DNA of 64,000 nt. Origin: Aporhodopirellula aestuarii (lineage in GTDB: Bacteria > Planctomycetota > Planctomycetia > Pirellulales > Pirellulaceae). The notes beneath the pieces were generated by a model. It was not told where the DNA came from. It made no database searches and worked only from the letters and a program-made list of their open reading frames with translations. The first letter of the stretch is position 1, and every line of letters begins with the position of its first letter. Where the stretch lies: the NCBI RefSeq assembly GCF_023701485.1, contig NZ_JAMQBK010000013.1:1-64000 (forward strand). Reading direction: 5' to 3'. A program made the translations under genes and the position numbers. Below are positions 58,065-64,000 of the stretch, piece after piece.

Positions 58065-60824
58065 CTAGGCTTTGGCCTTCGTGAGATCGAGTGAAACGAA
58101 GTCGATGAGTTGTTCGTTCGACATCTCGGTCAACTGAATTTCGTCTTTACCGTCACCACCAAACAGTTCGCGGCTGAGTTGTTTCTTGTCGCGAATCATA
58201 TCGTCGATTCGTTCTTCCAGGGTGCCGCGGCAAACAAATTTGTGCACGAGCACGTTCCGTTTCTGTCCGATTCGAAACGCCCGATCGGTGGCTTGGTCTT
58301 CCACGGCGGGATTCCACCATCGGTCGAAGTGGACGACGTGCGAAGCTTCGGTGAGGTTGAGGCCGGTGCCGCCGGCTTTGACGGAGATGACGAAGAATGG
58401 AGGCCCCGATTCGTCTTGGAATTGCTTGACCAATTGGCCGCGTTTCTTGGTGGCGGTTTTGCCGGTGAGGACGAGCCCTTCGCGACCAAACACGCCGGCG
58501 AGGAATTCAGAGATGGGGCCGCACATCGATTGGAACTGGGTGAAAACGAGCATCTTCTCCTGTTTCTCGATGATGTTTTCGGCAATGGAGCGGAGTTGCG
58601 AGTATTTGCCGGACGCGTCGACGTCGAAGTTGGACTGTTTGAGGTGAAGGGCAGGGTGATTGCAGATTTGTTTGAGCTGCATCAAAGCGCCGAGCACCAA
58701 GCCACGCCGCTGCATTCCGGATGTAATGTCGAGCGATTTTTCCAGATCATCGGTGACGGCGCGGTACAGAGCGACCTGAGTTGTCGTGAGCCCGCAATCG
58801 ACCCGCATTTCAGTTTTCTGTGGCAAGTCGGGAACGATGCGAGGGTCGGTTTTCATCCGCCGCAGCACGTAGGGACTGATCAGACGCCGGACGCTCGCCA
58901 AGCGAGCGGTTCGATCGGTTTCGTCCTTAGCGTTGACGAACTTTTTAAACTGAGTTGCCGTTCCGAGAAGTCCAGGTGAGCAGAAATCGAAGAGCGACCA
59001 CAAATCGCCGAGGTGGTTTTCGACGGGGGTTCCTGACAACACGATTCGCCCGCGAGCGGGGATTTGTTTGATCGCTTTGGTTTGTGCCGCACCGGAATTC
59101 TTGATCGCTTGGGCTTCGTCGAGAATGACGAGATTCCAATCGACGTCAGTAAGCCACTTTTGCCGACGCGCAAGACCGTACGTGGTTGCGACGAGGTCGT
59201 AGCCGGCGAGTTCCTTGGCGGGGTTGTCGGCGATGCGTTTGAGTTCGGACGCGTCGACGCTGCTGCGGTGAGCGATGTAAAGATTGAGGTCGGGCGCGAA
59301 CCGCTCGACTTCGCGTTGCCAATTGCCTAGCAACGACGTGGGGAGGATCAGGAGGCTGGGATTCGTCGTCGTGCCTTTGGGTGGCTTTGCTTTTTTGGCG
59401 GCGACTTTCTTTTTGGATTTTGTCTCGGGGTATTTCAGTTGTAATAGCAGTGAGATGATTTGGATCGTTTTACCAAGGCCCATGTCATCGGCGAGGCAGA
59501 CGCCGATACCGAGTTTGGTGGCGAAGTACAGCCACGCGACCCCGTCAGCTTGGTAGGGGCGCAGCGAAGCGTTGAGTCGATTGTTGGGATCGAGATCCAA
59601 TTTTCCGCTCGGGTCACGGAGTGCGTCGAGCGTTTCGGCGAGCCACGCGCCCGGTTCGATGCGAGTCCACGGTTGCAGCGTTTCGTCAAAGTCATCGCCG
59701 GTGATCGATGCCCCCGAGAGCAGTCGCATGCCTTCGAGGAAGCCGACACCGGTGGCGTGTGCGTCGCGTAGTTGTTCCCATTGATGTATTGCCGATTTCA
59801 ATTGTTCGGCATCGACCTGCACCCATTTGCCTCGCAGTAACGCCATCCCTTCGCGAGCGTTCATGAGAGCGACGAGTTCCTCTGGGCTGAGTGGTTGGCC
59901 GTCAATGCTGACGTCGACATCGAGGTCGAGGGAATCACCGCCGAGGACCGATTGCGATTTCGTGCCGACCCGCACGGTGACTTGGGGACGCGGTGGGCGT
60001 GCCGCGTTCCACCAGTCAGGGACGCGGACGATGACGCCGCTCTCTTCGAGTTGCGGAACGGACGTGAAGAACTCGTAGGCTTGGCCAATTCCCCACGCTT
60101 GGGGAGAGAATAGTGCTTTGGATTCGAGCATCTTCGCGATCGAGGGGCACGTCTCGGCCGCGCGAGCGACGGGGGTAAGCAGGGCGTCGAGTTGTTTGGT
60201 ATCACCTGCCGCGATGGATGCCTTGAGGGCTTCGGACAACGGGATGTGTCGGGGTGTGCCGCCGGTCGATTCGGGTTGGGTGTAGGTGGCGAGAAACGCG
60301 AACGGTCGGTCGGGATTCTTTTTGTTTTCGGCGAGGTGGAATGTGACGCGGCCGAGCAGGTTCCATTCAGGACGGAGGGAATGCAGGTAACTGGCGAGGC
60401 CACCTTTGCGTTTGGTTGCCGCAGATGCGGTGAGTTCGTCAAGGTCCGACCAGGTTGCTCGCAGCGAATCGGGACTGGCGTATTCGAGGCCGAGCATGGG
60501 GGGCGCGGATGCGAGGATTTCGCGAAGCGTTTCATTGTCGGGCGGTTCGGGGGAATGCCAGTCTTTGCCGCCCGTCGCATTGCGTCGTCGCAGCGCGGTA
60601 AAGTAGCGGTTCGCGAATTCACGCCAAAAGTGCAGCGATGCGGGCAGTGGTCCGTCGCAGGCGGATGAGACCAGCGACGTGAGCCCCGCGGCGACCGATT
60701 TGTTGAACGCCGTGATCAGTTTAGCGGGCAATTCGGAGGCGATTCCGAACGCGACGTCTTCATCCGTGGCCGTGACGAGGTGGAGGTGGCCGGAGGGCAG
60801 AACGGCGATCTTGTGGGCTGGCAT
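58065..60824 (-). CDS. SNF2-family DEAD-like helicase/translocase
   Basis: The 919-residue protein has a bacterial SNF2-associated N-terminal region (about 20-430; LLRGKWVQVDAEQLKSAIHQ) and the SNF2 core: Walker A LADDMGLGKTIQ (about residue 445), LVILDEAQAIKN (about 570), LSGTPVENHLGDLWSLFDF, then the helicase C part with MLVFTQFQSM, GTGLNLTEASHVVHFDRWW and DRAFRIGQKRNVLVHKFV. It should move along duplex DNA and remodel protein-DNA complexes; the biological role is unknown. It is in an operon with the SWIM protein. ATG at 60824 is used. Confidence 0.94.
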   Translation of the reverse strand: MPAHKIAVLPSGHLHLVTATDEDVAFGIASELPAKLITAFNKSVAAGLTSLVSSACDGPLPASLHFWREFANRYFTALRRRNATGGKDWHSPEPPDNETLREILASAPPMLGLEYASPDSLRATWSDLDELTASAATKRKGGLASYLHSLRPEWNLLGRVTFHLAENKKNPDRPFAFLATYTQPESTGGTPRHIPLSEALKASIAAGDTKQLDALLTPVARAAETCPSIAKMLESKALFSPQAWGIGQAYEFFTSVPQLEESGVIVRVPDWWNAARPPRPQVTVRVGTKSQSVLGGDSLDLDVDVSIDGQPLSPEELVALMNAREGMALLRGKWVQVDAEQLKSAIHQWEQLRDAHATGVGFLEGMRLLSGASITGDDFDETLQPWTRIEPGAWLAETLDALRDPSGKLDLDPNNRLNASLRPYQADGVAWLYFATKLGIGVCLADDMGLGKTIQIISLLLQLKYPETKSKKKVAAKKAKPPKGTTTNPSLLILPTSLLGNWQREVERFAPDLNLYIAHRSSVDASELKRIADNPAKELAGYDLVATTYGLARRQKWLTDVDWNLVILDEAQAIKNSGAAQTKAIKQIPARGRIVLSGTPVENHLGDLWSLFDFCSPGLLGTATQFKKFVNAKDETDRTARLASVRRLISPYVLRRMKTDPRIVPDLPQKTEMRVDCGLTTTQVALYRAVTDDLEKSLDITSGMQRRGLVLGALMQLKQICNHPALHLKQSNFDVDASGKYSQLRSIAENIIEKQEKMLVFTQFQSMCGPISEFLAGVFGREGLVLTGKTATKKRGQLVKQFQDESGPPFFVISVKAGGTGLNLTEASHVVHFDRWWNPAVEDQATDRAFRIGQKRNVLVHKFVCRGTLEERIDDMIRDKKQLSRELFGGDGKDEIQLTEMSNEQLIDFVSLDLTKAKA

Positions 60825-60968
60825 CAACGATTGCTTTCAAGGATGAAACGATCGGCGTGAATCAATTTCGATAAATTTGCTAAGAAAGCGTTCATCGATG
60901 CGTTGTCACTCGTAGGCGGATCGGTTTCGTCTCTTTTCTATTCTTTTTCCATTCCCAGTTGAACCACC

Positions 60969-61580
60969 ATGACAGCCAAAGCGGTAACCAGGCCCGAGGG
61001 CGTGTCATCGGCGGATGCTATTGACGATCCGAGCGAATTGATTGCTCGTGCCGTCGATGAGCATCAGCGAAGTTTGCTGGCCTACGCGGCCGGTTTGCTT
61101 CGTGACCGATGTGCGGCTCAGGACGCGGTGCAGGAAACATTTCTGCAACTTTGTCGGAAAGCCCGCGATGTCGCGAGCACAGACGAACCGCCGACTCTCG
61201 CCGAGTTTGCCGCCCGTTTGGCACCCTGGTTGTTCACGGTTTGTCGAACGCGAGTGATTGACATGCAACGTAAGCGAACACCCCAAAGTTTTGCCGTGCG
61301 GGAGAAGTCAGACGGCTCCCGCGACTCTTCCGCCGAGGCAGCCGTCTTGGATCCCGGTCCGACGCCCGACGACGTGGCGGTCGCGGGCGAAGAGCACCGC
61401 CTTGTCGCAGAATCCATCAGTGGATTAACACCCAGGCAACGCGAGATCATTCAGTTGCGGATGCAGGCCGGGCTGAGTTACCGCGAGATCGCTGACGTCA
61501 CCGGGCTGACGACGTCCAACGTCGGCTTTCATCTACATCAGGCCGTCGCGACTTTGAGGAAGCAACTCGTCGCGACATAA
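60969..61580 (+). CDS. ECF-type RNA polymerase sigma factor
   Basis: The 203-residue protein has region 2 (LLAYAAGLLRDRCAAQDAVQ then ETFLQLC, about 37-62; PWLFTVCRTRVIDMQRKR, about 84-101) and region 4 (LTPRQREIIQLRMQAG then LSYREIADVTGLTTSNVGFH, about 155-190). It is followed after 82 bases by a vWA protein whose N-terminus looks like an anti-sigma factor, so the pair is likely one regulatory unit. Confidence 0.92.
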   Translation: MTAKAVTRPEGVSSADAIDDPSELIARAVDEHQRSLLAYAAGLLRDRCAAQDAVQETFLQLCRKARDVASTDEPPTLAEFAARLAPWLFTVCRTRVIDMQRKRTPQSFAVREKSDGSRDSSAEAAVLDPGPTPDDVAVAGEEHRLVAESISGLTPRQREIIQLRMQAGLSYREIADVTGLTTSNVGFHLHQAVATLRKQLVAT

Positions 61581-61662
61581 GCCAAATCACGTTGCCGCCG
61601 GAACGGGCATTGGCGACGTGCGGCAAACATCCAACACAAAACATTTTTATAGGTTCATTACC

Positions 61663-64000
61663 ATGTCATCAGAACAGAATTTTCGACCTGACGAATCGTC
61701 GGGAGGAGCGTCCACCTGGGACGACGAACGGATCACGGCATACGTGATGGGGGAATTACCTCCCGAAGAAACAGCCGCATTTGAATCCGAGATGAGCGGC
61801 AACGAGGAACTCGCCCGTGCGGTGGAACAAGCACGCGAGGTCGCCGACAAACTGGCTGGCTTTTATGCGTCGATGCCGACCACCACGCTCGATGCGGATC
61901 GTCGTGAGAAGATCGCGGGCGCGGCGAATGTTGACACTCACCGCGCGAGTACGGACCAGACGCCAAACAAGCGGTTCGTGCTGTGGGCCGTTGCGGCCTC
62001 GATCTTGCTTATCGGATTGGCCTTGCCGGCGATGATGTCGCGGCCGGGCATGCAAACGGCGATGAAAAGCGATTTGCAGCCGGTGGCTTCGTCACAGTTA
62101 GAAAGCGAAGAGATTGCGCAACAGGGGCGTCAAGAGAATCCAGGTGTTGTCGACGAAGAGATCGGTTCTGTGCGAGCCGCGTCGGAAGCTGACTCATCCG
62201 GGATGAGGCCGTTCTCTGAACCGGGTGAGATAGCGGGTGACGACGTTTCGCAGCCGATGAACTTTGCCAACCGCGATCGATCGGTCGTCGAAAGCCGCAC
62301 CTCGGGCAAGAGTGTGGCGGTAGCGTCGAACGAGAAAGGTGAACCGGTGAGTACCGGTCCGAGTATGGAGATGGGCATGGGGGCTGGGGGCATGGCGACA
62401 GAAGCCATGGAAATGCCAATGCTTGGTGATTCGGGAATGAGCATGGGAGGCAATGGTCCGGCCCAGCCTCGCTCACGACGAGGGATGGGTATGGACATGA
62501 TGGATATGGATATGGACGACGCCATGGAAGGAATGGAGATGGACATGATGATGAGCGGGGCCGCTCCCGTTGCATCGTCGGCTCCAGTCAATCGCCCTCA
62601 GGATGCACGCCGAAGTGACATCGAGAGTCGGGACCAACCCGCGATGGCGTTGGCGTCACCGATGGCAGAGGCAGACGAAAAGATTGCCAATGACGAAGGC
62701 TTCTCGCGGCTTTCGAAAAATCCGATGGTCAAGCCGCAGAGCGCGGTGGCCTCATCAGAGGAACAACGCGGCGGGAAGATGCTTTCTCGCACTGAATCCA
62801 AGAAGAAGTCGGAAGCGATTGTGACCGGTGAGAGGCCACTTGGAATGGTGCCACCGTTACCCGCGCCATCGCACCCGGCGGAGAATTCATCTCTAGATAT
62901 GATGATGCCAGGGCTCGGAACAGGTCCTGGGTCATCGGGGGATAAATTCAGTCCGATCGACGAAAACGAATTCCGTCGTGTTTCGGAACATCCGCTCAGC
63001 ACGTTGTCGATCGACGTCGACACGGCGAGCTACTCGAAGGTCCGGAGCTATCTGCAGCGGAACCAATTGCCGCGTCCCGATTCGGTCCGGATCGAAGAAA
63101 TGGTCAACTATTTTGACTACGACTACTCCGGCCCGTCGAGCATGGACGGCGAACCGAGCGACCCGTTTGCTGCCGCGATGACGGCGACGGTGTGTCCGTG
63201 GGAGCCCAAACACCGGCTCGTGCGAGTTGGATTGCAAGCCAAGACGCTGACGGAGAAGGAACGCCCCCGTTGCAATCTCGTGTTTCTGATCGACACCAGC
63301 GGTTCCATGAGTTCGGCGAACAAATTGCCGCTCGTGATTGATGGCATGAAGGTGTTGCTCAAAGAACTCAAAGGCAATGACCAAGTCGCGATCGTTGTGT
63401 ATGCCGGTTCAGCGGGGTTGGTGCTCGATTCGACTCCCGTGAAGAATCGCAAGAAGATCCTCCGAGCGTTGACTCAATTGCGATCGGGCGGCAGCACCAA
63501 CGGTGGTGCTGGTTTGCAGCTCGCCTACGACACCGCTCGTGATCACTTCATCAAGGACGGCGTTAACCGCGTGATCTTGTGCAGTGATGGCGACTTCAAC
63601 GTCGGCATGACTGGCACGGATCAATTGGTGCGTGAAGCTCGCAAGCAGGCCAAGTCTGGGATCGACTTAACGGTTCTCGGTTTTGGCATCGGGAACCACA
63701 ACGACGCGATGATGGAGAAAATCTCGAACGATGCCGAAGGAAACTACGCGTTCGTGGACACAATCGGTGAAGCTCGCAAGGTGCTTTCGGATCAATTGAC
63801 GGGAACGTTGGTGACGGTTGCGAAAGACGTCAAGATCCAGATCGAGTTCAATCCGGCTGTTGTGTCGGCGTACCGATTGATCGGATACGAAAACCGCGTG
63901 CTCGCCAAAGAGGATTTTAACGACGACACCAAAGATGCCGGTGAGATCGGGGCGGGCCACCGGGTGACGGCGTTCTACGAAGTAGTCCCGGCGGGCACGT
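61663..64000 (+). CDS. vWA protein (YfbK-like) with anti-sigma-like N-terminus and Met-rich linker; 3' end beyond window
   Basis: The frame from ATG 61663 stays open to the edge (779 codons). Residues about 20-70 resemble an anti-sigma factor N-terminus (ITAYVMGELPPEETAAFESE). A membrane helix follows (FVLWAVAASILLIGLALPAM, about 105-124). A linker at about 235-297 has 21 Met in 63 residues. The YfbK-type region starts near 430 (RVSEHPLSTLSIDVDTASYS), and the vWA domain has the MIDAS DTSGSMS (about 544). The family's function is unclear; YfbK-type proteins are thought to be anchored outside the cytoplasm. The C-terminal part is missing from the window. Confidence 0.88.
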   Translation, partial: MSSEQNFRPDESSGGASTWDDERITAYVMGELPPEETAAFESEMSGNEELARAVEQAREVADKLAGFYASMPTTTLDADRREKIAGAANVDTHRASTDQTPNKRFVLWAVAASILLIGLALPAMMSRPGMQTAMKSDLQPVASSQLESEEIAQQGRQENPGVVDEEIGSVRAASEADSSGMRPFSEPGEIAGDDVSQPMNFANRDRSVVESRTSGKSVAVASNEKGEPVSTGPSMEMGMGAGGMATEAMEMPMLGDSGMSMGGNGPAQPRSRRGMGMDMMDMDMDDAMEGMEMDMMMSGAAPVASSAPVNRPQDARRSDIESRDQPAMALASPMAEADEKIANDEGFSRLSKNPMVKPQSAVASSEEQRGGKMLSRTESKKKSEAIVTGERPLGMVPPLPAPSHPAENSSLDMMMPGLGTGPGSSGDKFSPIDENEFRRVSEHPLSTLSIDVDTASYSKVRSYLQRNQLPRPDSVRIEEMVNYFDYDYSGPSSMDGEPSDPFAAAMTATVCPWEPKHRLVRVGLQAKTLTEKERPRCNLVFLIDTSGSMSSANKLPLVIDGMKVLLKELKGNDQVAIVVYAGSAGLVLDSTPVKNRKKILRALTQLRSGGSTNGGAGLQLAYDTARDHFIKDGVNRVILCSDGDFNVGMTGTDQLVREARKQAKSGIDLTVLGFGIGNHNDAMMEKISNDAEGNYAFVDTIGEARKVLSDQLTGTLVTVAKDVKIQIEFNPAVVSAYRLIGYENRVLAKEDFNDDTKDAGEIGAGHRVTAFYEVVPAGT

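Overview
The window looks like a chromosomal segment of a planctomycete, most likely a Rhodopirellula-like member of the Pirellulaceae. The evidence is gene content: a DUF1559 prepilin-like protein paired with a tiny lipoprotein, a remnant of a DUF1501 protein, a planctomycete-type ECF sigma factor followed by a FecR-like membrane protein with a LamG domain, a vWA protein fused to an anti-sigma-like N-terminus, a HisA-related protein of the archaeal C1 type, and many secreted or lipoprotein genes. Base composition is moderately GC-rich by eye, and intergenic regions are packed with dispersed palindromic repeats. No phage, transposase, CRISPR array or rRNA operon was seen; the only tRNA found is tRNA-Gly(GCC).

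Layout. 1-11 kb: argJ, trigger factor (minus), tRNA-Gly, trpG/pabA (minus), a DUF2617-like gene and a HisA-like gene in tandem, a GspG-like pilin, four pseudopilin-like genes joined by ATGA overlaps, an FHA protein (minus) and a stand-alone domain resembling the C-terminal half of ribosomal protein L25/CTC. 11-22 kb: mgtE (minus), acylphosphatase, then a minus-strand block read as ECF sigma factor, FecR/LamG anti-sigma-like protein, PhoD-type phosphatase and a secreted GH2 beta-galactosidase with an inserted LamG domain. 22-30 kb: DUF1559 protein plus lipoprotein, DUF1501 remnant, exported beta-carbonic anhydrase, secreted hypotheticals and a PAS-PAS-LuxR regulator. 30-41 kb: carB; then a plus-strand heme A/cytochrome group (two-heme c-type lipoprotein, small membrane protein, ctaA, ctaB, ABC ATPase). 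41-50 kb: envelope and stress proteins (zinc-ribbon membrane protein, DUF2167, BrkB/YihY, DUF2254, BON-MscS channel) and a GH5-like hydrolase. 50-64 kb: dinB, type III glutamine synthetase, a Asp-Val repeat lipoprotein, a secreted acidic protein, a SWIM zinc-finger protein with a histone-H1-like tail next to a SNF2 helicase, and an ECF sigma factor followed by a vWA protein that runs off the right edge.

Themes. Two separate ECF sigma/anti-sigma modules appear, one leading a polymer-degradation and phosphate-scavenging block, the other leading a cell-surface vWA protein with a methionine-rich linker. The cytochrome group supplies heme O and heme A for a terminal oxidase that lies outside the window. 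At least two MITE-like elements, one of them inserted inside another repeat with a target-site duplication, and several tandem repeats give the intergenic DNA a history of small non-autonomous element activity.
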